Assembly (NCBI GenBank): GCA_035528035.1
Contig: DATKZI010000026.1
Location: 192,289 to 256,288 of the forward strand
Direction of reading: 5' to 3'
DNA from: JABLTI01 sp035528035
Lineage (GTDB): Archaea; Asgardarchaeota; Heimdallarchaeia; JABLTI01
DNA length: 64,000 nucleotides
In this document: positions 16,434-25,871 of the stretch, in pieces
How the letters are laid out: the number at the start of each line of letters is the position of its first letter
Numbering within the stretch: position 1 is the first letter of the stretch
Notes under the pieces: model-generated
The model's input: the letters and a program-made list of their open reading frames with translations, nothing else
What the model was told of the DNA's origin: nothing
The model's database searches: none
Program-made: the position numbers and the translations under genes

Positions 16434-17201
16434 ATGACAACTAATTACACTGAAGAAGAATGTAAAAGTTCACAAAACAAAAATATCCTTATCTGTATAA
16501 GGGACTTTGCTGTTGCCTATCAATCAAATGTAGCACTTTTTGATATTAATCTTGATGTTTATAGAAACGATTTTTTTGGCATATGTGGACCAAATGGTTC
16601 GGGAAAAAGCACTTTATTGAAATCAATTGTTGGTTCAGTAAAATCTTTCAGAGGTAATTTGCGTGTTTTTGGGAAGGATATGAGTAAAGGACATATCAGT
16701 TATCTTAAATCAAAGATTGGTTATTTACCTCAAATAGATCAGATAGATAGGAATTTTCCAGCCTTAGTTAAAGATGTAGTAGGTATGGGATTATATTCAC
16801 AAGTAGGATTCTTTAAATCACTTTCAAAAAATGAAGACGAAAAGGTCTTTAATGCACTAAAATTAGTAGGGATGGAAAATATGATTCAAAGACCAATTGG
16901 TCATCTAAGTGGTGGGCAACAACAAAAAGTAAGGATCGCTAGAGCCTTGGTAAATAATCCCGATATATTGCTGATTGATGAGCCTTTTAGTGCTTTGGAT
17001 TTTAAAATAGCAAAAAATATTGCTGATCTAATTGCTGAGATACATGAAAAAACAAACCTAACGATAGTTATGATTAGCCATAGTTTAAGTTTGATAAAAG
17101 AACACTGTAATAAAGTCATATGTCTTGATAAAAGAATAGTTTGGCAAGGCGATCCAAAATCAGCTGATTTCGATTCTGCTGTGAGAACAGTTTTTCTTTA
17201 A
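16434..17201 (+). CDS. Metal ABC transporter ATPase, ZnuC-like
   Basis: This is the nucleotide-binding subunit. It has Walker A GPNGSGKST, the Q-loop GYLPQ, the signature LSGGQQQKVRIARAL, Walker B ILLIDEP and the switch histidine in MISHSLSL. The first 20 residues are a charged extension. It lies 11 bases after the permease stop and completes the binding protein, permease and ATPase operon. A zinc-type specificity is inferred from the partners. Confidence 0.93.
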   Translation: MTTNYTEEECKSSQNKNILICIRDFAVAYQSNVALFDINLDVYRNDFFGICGPNGSGKSTLLKSIVGSVKSFRGNLRVFGKDMSKGHISYLKSKIGYLPQIDQIDRNFPALVKDVVGMGLYSQVGFFKSLSKNEDEKVFNALKLVGMENMIQRPIGHLSGGQQQKVRIARALVNNPDILLIDEPFSALDFKIAKNIADLIAEIHEKTNLTIVMISHSLSLIKEHCNKVICLDKRIVWQGDPKSADFDSAVRTVFL

Positions 17202-17210
17202 GAAAAAGTC

Positions 17211-18494
17211 TTAAGGTAAAGCTGATTTCAAAAATTCAATAATATGTTTTTTAGAGATCTTTGATTCTCCTCTAATTCGAGGATTGAAAATATAACCAAC
17301 TCGTCCCACTTTTGTATCTTTACGTGGCGAATGTTTTAAAAGTTCAAACATAATCTTGTAACCTTTTGGTCGGAAACCTTTAGGATTTTTCTCAATTATT
17401 ATTTGAGCATAATTTGTTTTTCCACCAAAAAAGCCACTCATAACATCACCACAAGTAGCTGAACGATGAATCCATAAAGAGAATTTTCCGATAACACTAG
17501 CTCCCCAGGATATTAATCTTCTTTTGAATGACCATTCAGGTATTTCATCACGTTCTCCTACAACAAAATGGTAACTTTCTGTTAGTTTAACAGCTATTTC
17601 TGCTACTTTTTCTGGTGGGTGCTGAAAATCACAATCCATAACGATAAAATAGGGTGTTTTAGTCATTTTAATAGCATCAATAACACTTATAGTTAAGCCA
17701 TGAATTTCTTCGGTCTCTCTATCGAGCAATTGGAATTTAGGATATTTTTCTGAGAATTTTCTAACTTGTTCTCGAGTTCCATCATTTGAACCATCATCTG
17801 CAACTATTAAATTGACATTTGGGAATTTTTCAAAGAGAAGATCCATTAAGAGCCCAATATTCTCGTTTTCATTAAATGTCGGAGTGATAATTGTAATATC
17901 ACTATAGTCAATATCTTTTGGAATAATAATTGGTTCTTCTGTTTTCTTTTCAAGAACCTCAAAGGTCCAAAATTCATTCCAGAAGTAATTCCAAAAAACA
18001 GTAACAATAAAAGCAATAATGGTTGAAGGGATGAGTGCATTTTTCTCTAAGGGGATAAATAGAAGGAATAATTTGATTAATCCTGAAGTTAAAAATAGTT
18101 TAAGAATAGCTCCAGAACCACCAACTAAGGCATATTTTAAAAATTGCAAGAAGAAATTTTCACTTTTAGCTTTTCTGAACGTCCAAAATTTATTTAATAG
18201 AAAATTAGAGGTAGTTGCAAAAGCAATGCCCATTATCAAAGAAACAAAACCAATGATCGAATAATTGAAAAGGGTTGAATTACCAATGGGGATAAAAACT
18301 TCAGAAAGATGAGGCCAATATTTGTACATAATAACTTCAGTTAAATAAACTGTTAGAGTATTAATACCAAGACCAACAAGAGAAACTATAGTAAATTGAA
18401 ACAGGCGATTTTTTAATCCTATCCTTACACGGTGAAAACGTTCTTTTAATATTTCACCGAATTTCTTTTTCTCTGACTCCTCTTTTGTATCCAA
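17211..18494 (-). CDS. GtrA-like membrane domain fused to family 2 glycosyltransferase
   Basis: The N-terminal part (residues about 30-190) has four membrane helices of the GtrA type, with motifs FNYSIIGFVSLIMGIAFATT-like sequence and NYFWNEFWTF. The C-terminal part (about 200-427) is a GT2 enzyme close to dolichol-phosphate mannose synthases: ITIITPTFNENENIG, VADDGSNDGT, MDCDFQHPPEK and DVMSGFFGG. It should move a sugar from a nucleotide donor to a polyprenyl phosphate lipid for glycosylation. In most fusions I know, GT2 comes first and GtrA last; here the order is reversed. The ATG at 18494 sits close to the TrmB-like gene on the same strand. Confidence 0.88.
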   Translation of the reverse strand: MDTKEESEKKKFGEILKERFHRVRIGLKNRLFQFTIVSLVGLGINTLTVYLTEVIMYKYWPHLSEVFIPIGNSTLFNYSIIGFVSLIMGIAFATTSNFLLNKFWTFRKAKSENFFLQFLKYALVGGSGAILKLFLTSGLIKLFLLFIPLEKNALIPSTIIAFIVTVFWNYFWNEFWTFEVLEKKTEEPIIIPKDIDYSDITIITPTFNENENIGLLMDLLFEKFPNVNLIVADDGSNDGTREQVRKFSEKYPKFQLLDRETEEIHGLTISVIDAIKMTKTPYFIVMDCDFQHPPEKVAEIAVKLTESYHFVVGERDEIPEWSFKRRLISWGASVIGKFSLWIHRSATCGDVMSGFFGGKTNYAQIIIEKNPKGFRPKGYKIMFELLKHSPRKDTKVGRVGYIFNPRIRGESKISKKHIIEFLKSALP

Positions 18495-18603
18495 AATAAT
18501 AATTCTCCTAAACTGCTGGTATGGTTCATAATAGCATAATGATAGTTCTTATGTTATTATTAAAACTATTTAATAATTGTCAAATTATCCCTAAATGAGT
18601 TAG

Positions 18604-19446
18604 CTATGTTTTTGTAGCAATTTTAAATAATTCATCATAACCAGCAAGTTGCCTTCTAACAATTTGCTCCGAGGAAAACCAAATACCAAAGTAGGTTTCA
18701 TGAGGAAATAGTGGTAAAATGAGTACTGATTCGCCTGAATCTGAGATAATTATTCCGAGATAATCAAGAACAGAACCCAATTTCCTTATAACGTTAAAAA
18801 ATTTCAATGAGGGATTTAAATTGAGAGGAACATCGACAGTAAAATGATCAATCCCTAAATCTTTGAATGCTTTTGGTTTCATAGATGGAGCGATTAAAGC
18901 AAGTTGTTTAAAGGAAAGGCTTCTTACAATGATTCCTTTTTCCTTTATTTGATTAATTTCCCTTTCAAATAATTTGAGTGTCTCTGTACCCATAGCAATA
19001 GAGAGAACTTTTTTGACATTTAGTATTAAGCTTCTACCAATACGTAAGAAGTCATCCAAACCACTGAAAGGATAAATTTCACCAGTAAAACTTGGTGTTT
19101 TTAAATCTGAAAGATGGTCAAGACCAGATTTGAGTTTATCCTCTAAATTTCTATTAGATTCTTGAATTTTGCGTATAATAATCTGAGGAGAAAAAGCAGT
19201 ATACTGAACAGGTCGTGTTTTGGTGTGTTGAATAACTAATTCTCTTCTCAAGAGATTTTCAATTGTTTGATAAACCTTAGGTAAAGGCACATCAGTGTAT
19301 TTGTGGATATCCTTTATTGTTGCAGTACCTATAGCAGAAAGTATGGCTAATACTTGAGATTCATATTTAGGAAATCCAAGATTAATAAAAGCTTGGACTG
19401 TAGGTTCAATACCTTGTTTTAATTCAGTGGCATTCAAAGTGATCAT
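18604..19446 (-). CDS. TrmB-family transcriptional regulator
   Basis: The N-terminal winged helix (residues about 15-90) has the TrmB pattern: LGFPKYESQVLAILSAIGTATIKDI-type stretch, with VPLPKVYQTIENLLRRELV as recognition helix and then a wing. A short coiled coil (about 105-125) leads to a C-terminal effector domain of about 150 residues. TrmB proteins are often sugar-responsive but others respond to different ligands. It is divergent from an ABC exporter operon, and a 21-bp palindrome lies between them, which suggests it controls both itself and the exporter. Confidence 0.87.
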   Translation of the reverse strand: MITLNATELKQGIEPTVQAFINLGFPKYESQVLAILSAIGTATIKDIHKYTDVPLPKVYQTIENLLRRELVIQHTKTRPVQYTAFSPQIIIRKIQESNRNLEDKLKSGLDHLSDLKTPSFTGEIYPFSGLDDFLRIGRSLILNVKKVLSIAMGTETLKLFEREINQIKEKGIIVRSLSFKQLALIAPSMKPKAFKDLGIDHFTVDVPLNLNPSLKFFNVIRKLGSVLDYLGIIISDSGESVLILPLFPHETYFGIWFSSEQIVRRQLAGYDELFKIATKT

Positions 19447-19473
19447 CTATCTGAAAGTAATAGCTAAATAAAT

Positions 19474-19494
19474 TTATATACTTTGAGTATATAA
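19474..19494. promoter_or_regulatory. Palindromic operator over divergent TATA boxes
   Basis: The perfect inverted repeat TTATATACT-TTG-AGTATATAA (9-bp arms) is centred in the 86-base gap between the TrmB-like and ABC exporter genes. Each arm resembles a TATA box at the right distance for one of the two divergent genes, so a bound repressor would block both. Confidence 0.6.
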
Positions 19495-19532
19495 TTTCTA
19501 TTATTAAAATATTTTTGAAGTGATGAATTTAC

Positions 19533-20267
19533 ATGTCAAACTCAGCAGTCAAATTAACAGACTTGACTAAAGATTTTGGAAAATTACGAGCTGTAGACAC
19601 TCTGAATCTGGAAATTACTGAAGGGGAAATATTTGCCTTAGTAGGACCAAATGGTGCGGGAAAAACAACTACAATAAAAATGATTCTTGGAATCATTCAA
19701 CCTACTTCTGGAGAAGTTCAAGTGCTTGGGTGGAATATCCCTAAAGAAAGACAAAAAATCAAACGAGATGTAGGTTATTTAGCTCAACAAAGAGCTCTTT
19801 ATGAATCACTTACTACTCGAGAAAACATAGAGTTTTTTGCTGCGATAAAGGGGATGAATAAATCAGCTATAAGAGAAAAAACTGATGAATTGATCCAAGT
19901 GTTAGATCTAGCTGATTATGAAAAAGTGCGTGCCACTAATTTATCGGGTGGAACACAACAAAGAGTTGCATTAGCATGCGCATGTGTTAATTCTCCAAGA
20001 TTATTGCTGTTGGATGAGGCTACTGTGGGACTTGATCCTGTTCTTAGGAAAGATGTTTGGGATTATTTACGAAGATTCAATAAAGAAGTAAAAGGAGCTA
20101 TTATCATTACAACTCATTTTCTTGATGAAGCTGATTATGCTGATAGAGTGGGATTTATGCGAGGAGCTTCGTTGATTGCTTTAGACTCTCCTGATGTTCT
20201 TAAAAAACACACTTCATCTATAACCATGGAAGAAGTTTTTCTAAAATTAGCGAAGGAGGAGACTTAA
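19533..20267 (+). CDS. ABC transporter ATPase, drug/lipid exporter type
   Basis: Walker A GPNGAGKTT, the Q-loop, signature LSGGTQQRVALACA, Walker B LLLLDEATVGLDP and the switch histidine in ITTHFLDEAD are all present. The sequence resembles ATPases of ABC-2 exporters (DrrA/NodI type). The permease gene starts two bases after its stop, so they form an operon. The upstream palindrome and divergent TrmB-like gene point to local repression. Substrate unknown. Confidence 0.92.
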   Translation: MSNSAVKLTDLTKDFGKLRAVDTLNLEITEGEIFALVGPNGAGKTTTIKMILGIIQPTSGEVQVLGWNIPKERQKIKRDVGYLAQQRALYESLTTRENIEFFAAIKGMNKSAIREKTDELIQVLDLADYEKVRATNLSGGTQQRVALACACVNSPRLLLLDEATVGLDPVLRKDVWDYLRRFNKEVKGAIIITTHFLDEADYADRVGFMRGASLIALDSPDVLKKHTSSITMEEVFLKLAKEET

Positions 20268-20268
20268 G

Positions 20269-21408
20269 ATGCGACTTACTTGGTTAGTTTCAAAACGAGT
20301 CTTCAAATTTTTCCTTAGAGATAAACGATTAATTGCTCTAATGCTTATTGTCCCCGTTGTTATGGCTCTTGTAATTGGTTATGGTTTTGGTGGAGAAATA
20401 AAGCATGTTTCAGTTGCAATTGTTAATTTGGATGAACCTACTGCTATTCCAATTTCTTTTAGTGATAAATTGATAGATTATTTAGATGATAAAACTGATT
20501 TAGTCGATGTTACGTTAATTAGTAGTCCAACATTAGAAAAATGGAATATAACCAAACAAGCTGTCCTTGATGGTGATTATTACGGTGCGATACTCTTCCC
20601 AGAAGGTTTTACAGATACATTAGCTGATCGTTTTCTTAATGGAAGTATGGTTGAAACCTATGTAGGGATGTTCATAGATAACTCGAATCCTCAAATCAGT
20701 GCATCAATTTTGAAAGCTGTTAGCGATGGTTTCCAATCGGAATTTGGAGCAAATATGGGATTAACGATTAATACTGAGTTTGCTTTTGATGAAGGTCTTA
20801 CCCAGTTGCAATATATGATACCTTCAATCATGCCTTTTGCAGTTTTCTTTATGTCATTTATCCTTTCAATAATTTCCTTGATAAATGAACGAAAAACAGG
20901 AACATTGGATCTCTTACTTCTTTCTCCTTACCGTAAAATCAATATTATTTTAGGTTATATGATAACATTATCAGTTGTAGGTTTAATACAAGCAACGATA
21001 CTTCTACTATTAACTATTTTTGCTTTTAATATTCCAATTATTGGTGGTGTTGGTGCCTATTTTGCAGTATATCTAATGTTATGGCTTAGCGGTCTCTGTG
21101 GTATGGGGCTTGGATTTCTGTTGTCAACTGTTGCAAAATCGGAATTACAAGCAGTTCAGTTTATTCCCATGGTTATCTTCACAGCACTGTTATTATCAGG
21201 TATTCTTATGCCATTAGAAACACTCCCAGTTTGGTTACGACCAATTTCCTATATCATCCCATTAACGTTTGGCGCAGAATACACCCGAACAGTGATGATT
21301 GAAGGAACAGGATTCCTGTGGCACTGGCATCTGGCACCGGTCATTGGATTTGTCCTCCTAATGGTCCTCCTCTCTACCTTAACTCTTCGAGAGAAAAAAA
21401 CATTATAA
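20269..21408 (+). CDS. ABC-2 type exporter permease
   Basis: The 379-residue protein begins with one membrane helix (about residues 20-42), followed by an extracellular loop of some 130 residues (about 45-175) and five more helices, with the family stretch LINERKTGTLDLLLLSPYR and the ILMPLETLPVWLRPISYIIP-type motif before the last helices. It pairs with the ATPase gene directly upstream and is predicted to export a drug, lipid or small molecule. A strong terminator follows. Confidence 0.9.
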   Translation: MRLTWLVSKRVFKFFLRDKRLIALMLIVPVVMALVIGYGFGGEIKHVSVAIVNLDEPTAIPISFSDKLIDYLDDKTDLVDVTLISSPTLEKWNITKQAVLDGDYYGAILFPEGFTDTLADRFLNGSMVETYVGMFIDNSNPQISASILKAVSDGFQSEFGANMGLTINTEFAFDEGLTQLQYMIPSIMPFAVFFMSFILSIISLINERKTGTLDLLLLSPYRKINIILGYMITLSVVGLIQATILLLLTIFAFNIPIIGGVGAYFAVYLMLWLSGLCGMGLGFLLSTVAKSELQAVQFIPMVIFTALLLSGILMPLETLPVWLRPISYIIPLTFGAEYTRTVMIEGTGFLWHWHLAPVIGFVLLMVLLSTLTLREKKTL

Positions 21409-21411
21409 AAT

Positions 21412-21437
21412 CATCCACTCAAATTGTGGATGTTTTT
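21412..21437. terminator. Terminator hairpin after the ABC exporter operon
   Basis: A perfect 7-bp stem (CATCCAC 21412-21418, GTGGATG 21426-21432) is followed by TTTTT and a T-rich stretch. It lies between two convergent genes and may serve both. Confidence 0.7.
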
Positions 21438-21446
21438 CTATTTTTT

Positions 21447-22433
21447 TTAATAAGGTGTTAATTTCATTTTACCATCTAATACGAGACAAGCATCGCCACC
21501 AATGCACATTTCTTTGATATATTCATTTACAATATCCATTTCAACAAAAATCTCGCCCTGACGTCCTGAAATTGTTTTCTGATTGAAAGCAGTGATTAAT
21601 TTTGATCCTTTTGTTGGGAGTAATTTATGTTCAAAAAGAAAAGTAGCAATACTGCAATTACTTTCACCAGTTATCATATCTTCAAAATAGTTGTTTAATA
21701 AATCGCCATTTAGTTTTGGATGGAAAATTCTGGTGAAGATTTTAGTATCTGATTGGGTGGAGTCATAATAGAATAAACAAATAAAATCGACATTGTTTTC
21801 AGTGGCCATATTGATTAATTTACTCCGGTTAAAAACCACTCGGTCAAAAGCATCTTTAGTTTTCATAGGAATGATCATAGCCCAGTGTTTCATTTTAGTC
21901 GCTTGGATCATAATATCAGTACGGATATCATCAGATACTAACCCTAAAGATTCAGCTGTCATTGCAGTATCAAACTCAACACGACGAAATTCAGGTTTCA
22001 TATCTACATTCATCATTATCATCAAACGAAGAGATTCACGACCTTTAGAATTAACGATTATTGGAAAAACACCATTTCTAGTTTGGATGGTAAGAATATT
22101 GGTGCTACTATCTTTAAGAATAACATTTTTCTCAGTAATCATAACAAAAGCAGCTGCAATGAGACTTTGATAATCAGAGTCAATTTCTTCTTGGAAAGAA
22201 AGAACGCTGATACTAAAATCAGATTTTCCATCATTGGCATCACCAATAAAAACACCTTTTTCAGTGTTCAATTCATGAATAATAGCTAATTTTTCATCAT
22301 TTGATAAGCTATCTCCATATGGAACAACAAGAATTGGATTACCTTGAAAGGGTTCAGTTGTGAAAACATCTACAAGTTTAACTTCAAGCTGCTTTGCTAA
22401 CTTTCGTTGGAGAGACATTTTTGTCAACCGCAT
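21447..22433 (-). CDS. PhzF-family protein, divergent
   Basis: The start (VKLVDVFTTEPFQGNPILVV, residues about 18-37) is the PhzF signature, and the C-terminal features GRQGEIFVEMD and IGGDACLVLDGKMKL match the family's second half. PhzF proteins have a diaminopimelate epimerase-like fold and act as isomerases, best known in phenazine synthesis; most archaeal members have unknown substrates. The usual central motif around the second proton-handling loop is not conserved, so activity is uncertain. The ATG at 22433 is used, with another ATG 15 bases downstream. It is convergent with the ABC exporter. Confidence 0.7.
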   Translation of the reverse strand: MRLTKMSLQRKLAKQLEVKLVDVFTTEPFQGNPILVVPYGDSLSNDEKLAIIHELNTEKGVFIGDANDGKSDFSISVLSFQEEIDSDYQSLIAAAFVMITEKNVILKDSSTNILTIQTRNGVFPIIVNSKGRESLRLMIMMNVDMKPEFRRVEFDTAMTAESLGLVSDDIRTDIMIQATKMKHWAMIIPMKTKDAFDRVVFNRSKLINMATENNVDFICLFYYDSTQSDTKIFTRIFHPKLNGDLLNNYFEDMITGESNCSIATFLFEHKLLPTKGSKLITAFNQKTISGRQGEIFVEMDIVNEYIKEMCIGGDACLVLDGKMKLTPY

Positions 22434-22601
22434 TTACACAAGTTCTATTGAACTTTTAATTGATTAATATAACCCTTTTTATTATTTTCGAGTAAGTGTA
22501 GATTATAATTGCCATAACAATACAATTGATTAATATTTAAAATAAAAAGAAGGAAGGAATGAGGCTGGTTAAAAAAAACCTCATTGATAAATAAAAGAAA
22601 A

Positions 22602-23987
22602 TTATCGATCAACAATAGCTGCTATGGATTTAGAAGTATCCATTTCGCTTCGAGCTTCTTTCATATCGCCACGTAATTCAGCAGGCATTCTGGTAGGTAA
22701 TTTGAATCCTGATTCTTCATCTTGTGCATAAGCAAAGACAAAAGTCAAATAAGCAGTTTTCATAGGTCGGAAAATAAAGAATGTTGGTATACTGGCAAAA
22801 ATTAATGCTGGTAAAACAGCTATTAGCATAGCAAAAGACCATGTTGCACTTACACCTGTTAACTTAAGCACTAAACCAATTATCACACCAATGATACCAT
22901 AGATGAAGATTGAGATCCATTGAATGATACCCATGGCTCCTTGAACACCGGTTTCTCTAATTAAAACATCCATGTAATATCTTTTCAATAAGCTGAAACT
23001 TCGAGAAACACCTTCTTTGAATTTAGTTCCTTCAACAGTAATCGCTGGAAGAGTAAAGTAGGTAAGATATTTGTAAACAAAACCTAATAAAGCAGAAGCC
23101 ATACGAACAAAAACAGCTAAAATAACAGCTCCTTTTGTACTTGCATTTGCTGCAGCATTTCGTAACAATCGCTGTACCCAATTAACTAATGCTGTAACAA
23201 TACCAAAGGTGAAAATAGCGCCAAAATTTCCAGCAACATTTTTACGACAGAATTTCATATCAGGGTCTCTTTTTCGATACCATTCATAAGCATAGGTAGT
23301 GTTAATCGCTTCAGCTGCATAGAACACCCCATAATAGACAATTAATTGAATTAAGCTTACAATGGAACCAAATACGTACCCAAGCCAATCAATTCCTAGT
23401 ACATAGAACCATGAAACAAAAACAGCAAAGATTGCTCCCATAGTTATGATACTAAGAAGTGACATGAAAGTTACAAACAAAGGTGCAAGTACCATACCTT
23501 TTTCTGCAAGAACAACTTTCCCTGTGAATTTCATAAATTCGCCTGCACGTTGGAATTTCTTTTTGTTAACAAAGAGTCCTATTATTAGGAAAACAGCAGG
23601 AGCTAATCCCGTTAATGCGTATATTCCACCTGGTCCACCGAAAACCAATCCTAGAATTGCACCAATAACAGCTCCAACAATATAGAAAACTACTCCTGCA
23701 TAAACAAGAATATGACCAAATCTGGCTACTAGTTTTAATAGAACCCATCCAAAGAATAAGCCTAGTACTATTAACCCAACAAAAGCTACTAAAATTACCC
23801 ACCAATACGAAGCATAAGTCCAACCAGCTAAAGCTTCGCCAAAGGTTTGGAGGCTGTTAGGAATAGTCAAGCTCCAGAGAATAATTAAACAAGCAATACC
23901 AGCACCATAAAAAAGTAAAGCAAAGATAAGATAAAAGATAATAGCTCTCTTATTGGCTGGTTTTATAGTTATTTTTCCTGAAACCAT
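22602..23987 (-). CDS. Polytopic membrane protein, about ten helices, unknown function
   Basis: The 461-residue protein starts with a short basic end and has about 10-11 membrane helices. The C-terminal half includes LPAITVEGTKFKEGVSRSFS followed by a helical bundle and a cytoplasmic tail rich in Arg, Glu and Ser. This reminds me of DUF6159 or of choline-transporter-like (CTL) proteins, which have a similar stretch before the last helices, but the match is weak. It stands alone with its own upstream A/T-rich promoter region and a terminal basic tail. Substrate and role are unknown. Confidence 0.6.
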   Translation of the reverse strand: MVSGKITIKPANKRAIIFYLIFALLFYGAGIACLIILWSLTIPNSLQTFGEALAGWTYASYWWVILVAFVGLIVLGLFFGWVLLKLVARFGHILVYAGVVFYIVGAVIGAILGLVFGGPGGIYALTGLAPAVFLIIGLFVNKKKFQRAGEFMKFTGKVVLAEKGMVLAPLFVTFMSLLSIITMGAIFAVFVSWFYVLGIDWLGYVFGSIVSLIQLIVYYGVFYAAEAINTTYAYEWYRKRDPDMKFCRKNVAGNFGAIFTFGIVTALVNWVQRLLRNAAANASTKGAVILAVFVRMASALLGFVYKYLTYFTLPAITVEGTKFKEGVSRSFSLLKRYYMDVLIRETGVQGAMGIIQWISIFIYGIIGVIIGLVLKLTGVSATWSFAMLIAVLPALIFASIPTFFIFRPMKTAYLTFVFAYAQDEESGFKLPTRMPAELRGDMKEARSEMDTSKSIAAIVDR

Positions 23988-24214
23988 TTTTAATCCTCGT
24001 AAACATTTGAAATGCTAACTATCCATAGAGTATATTGTTTATAATTCTTATTCCCTTTACATAAGAAAGGGATTTTCGATCAATCATTTTAGAGAAATGA
24101 AATATAAGCAAAGATTGCAAGAATCCTTTTAAAAGAAAAATGCTGATTGGAGAGTAAATATTAAGGTAGATACATAATTAGAAGTATTAAAAATTCTAAA
24201 TCTGGTGAAATAAA

Positions 24215-25663
24215 ATGACTTTAGTTGTACGAAATACTTTAACTCGAAAAATGGAAACCTTCAAACCTCTTGTAAAAGAAAAAGTAACAATGTATACTTG
24301 TGGTCCTACCGTTTATAGTACGCCTCATATAGGAAACTATCGAACCTTCTTCATGGCTGATATGATTAGAAGATATTTGGAATTCAAAGGGTATGATGTA
24401 CTACAAGTAATGAATATCACAGATATAGATGATAAAACAATACGTGATTCTGCACAAGAGAATCTAAGTTTAAAGGAATTTACAGACAAGTACACTAAAG
24501 TTTTCTTTGAAGGAATAGATTGGCTTCACAATAAACGAGCTCATGTGTATCCTCGAGCAACAGAACATATCAAAGAAATGATTGATCTCATCAAAAAACT
24601 TGAGCAGAAAGGTTTTGTTTATGAATCAGATGACGGGGTTTACTTTAAAATAAACAAATTCAAAGATTATGGAAAATTGGCTAATGTCAATCTTGAAACC
24701 CTAAAAGTAGGCGAACGAGCAAAAGCTGATGAATATGATAAAGGCAATGTGCAGGATTTTGCTCTTTGGAAGAAAAGTACTCCAGAAGAAATAGAACGAG
24801 GAATTTTCTACGATAGTCCCTGGGGGAAAGGTCGTCCTGGGTGGCATATTGAATGTTCAGCAATGTCGATGAAATATCTCGGTGAAACAGTCGACATACA
24901 CACTGGAGCAATTGATCTAAAATTCCCGCACCATACAAATGAAATAGCTCAGTCTGAAGGAGCAACGGGAAAAACCTTTGTAAAATATTGGATACATGGG
25001 GAATTCCTGAATCTTAAAGAAGAAAAAATGTCTAAATCACTTGGCAATGTAACAACCTTACATTCGTTAATGGACAAATTTGATCCAGATACTATCAGAT
25101 ATTTCTTCCTCTCAACAAGATATGATGCTATCTTGGAATTTACTGAGGATAAATTAACCAGCGCAAAAAATAGTGTTGAGCGATTAAAAACAACATTCGA
25201 GAATGTTCAAGGTCATTTAAGAACACTTACAATAGATACACCAATGAGTGAACGCGAAACTGAATTACTCACTGTAACTAAAGAACTTCGTAAAGAATTT
25301 GAAGAAGGCATGGATCAGAATTTCGATACTACAAAAGGATTGAAGGCAATCCACGAATTGTCAAAGCAATTGAATAAATACATTGAAGGTCAAATAAATG
25401 ATGGCACATTAGCTCAAGCATTTGATATCTACAAAGAATTACTAGACACTTTTGGTCTGTTTGAGAAATTGGAAACAGAAACATCATTAGCTAGCAATCA
25501 ATTATTTGACGAACTTGTAACCTTTATTGTCGAATTAAGGGATGAAGCACGAAAGAACAAAGATTACAAAACAAGTGACGTTATTCGTGATCGATTGAAT
25601 CAAATGAATATTATCTTGGAAGATTCACCAAAAGGAACACTTTGGAAATTAAAGAAAAACTAG
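24215..25663 (+). CDS. cysS: Cysteinyl-tRNA synthetase
   Basis: The 482-residue enzyme is full length. It has the zinc cysteine and HIGH-like region (YTCGPTVYSTPHIGNYRT, about residues 29-46), the second zinc group GWHIECSAMS with downstream HHTNE, and the KMSKS loop (EEKMSKSLGN, about 270-279). The C-terminal helical domain is of the DALR type. It attaches cysteine to tRNA-Cys in the cytoplasm. The ATG at 24215 has a GGTG motif upstream. A terminator hairpin overlaps its stop codon. Confidence 0.97.
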   Translation: MTLVVRNTLTRKMETFKPLVKEKVTMYTCGPTVYSTPHIGNYRTFFMADMIRRYLEFKGYDVLQVMNITDIDDKTIRDSAQENLSLKEFTDKYTKVFFEGIDWLHNKRAHVYPRATEHIKEMIDLIKKLEQKGFVYESDDGVYFKINKFKDYGKLANVNLETLKVGERAKADEYDKGNVQDFALWKKSTPEEIERGIFYDSPWGKGRPGWHIECSAMSMKYLGETVDIHTGAIDLKFPHHTNEIAQSEGATGKTFVKYWIHGEFLNLKEEKMSKSLGNVTTLHSLMDKFDPDTIRYFFLSTRYDAILEFTEDKLTSAKNSVERLKTTFENVQGHLRTLTIDTPMSERETELLTVTKELRKEFEEGMDQNFDTTKGLKAIHELSKQLNKYIEGQINDGTLAQAFDIYKELLDTFGLFEKLETETSLASNQLFDELVTFIVELRDEARKNKDYKTSDVIRDRLNQMNIILEDSPKGTLWKLKKN

Positions 25664-25674
25664 ATTTTCTAGTT
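25658..25674 (+). terminator. Terminator hairpin at the end of cysS
   Basis: A 7-bp stem (AACTAGA, loop TTT, TCTAGTT) spans the cysS stop codon and is followed by a T-rich run to about 25690. Confidence 0.6.
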
Positions 25675-25871
25675 ATTCTTTCATTTTTTTCAATAATTAC
25701 ATAGGATAAATCATTTTTTGTTAAAATTTGCACAAAGATTAGTTTTTAATAACTCAAAATTTCATCTATATTCAAATACGATAGAAAAACTTCTAAAATA
25801 AAAACAATTGTTTTTCCTAAACTGTAAAAAGAATTTCCTTATTAAAGTGGAACCTAGTAGGGGTTAAAAAT

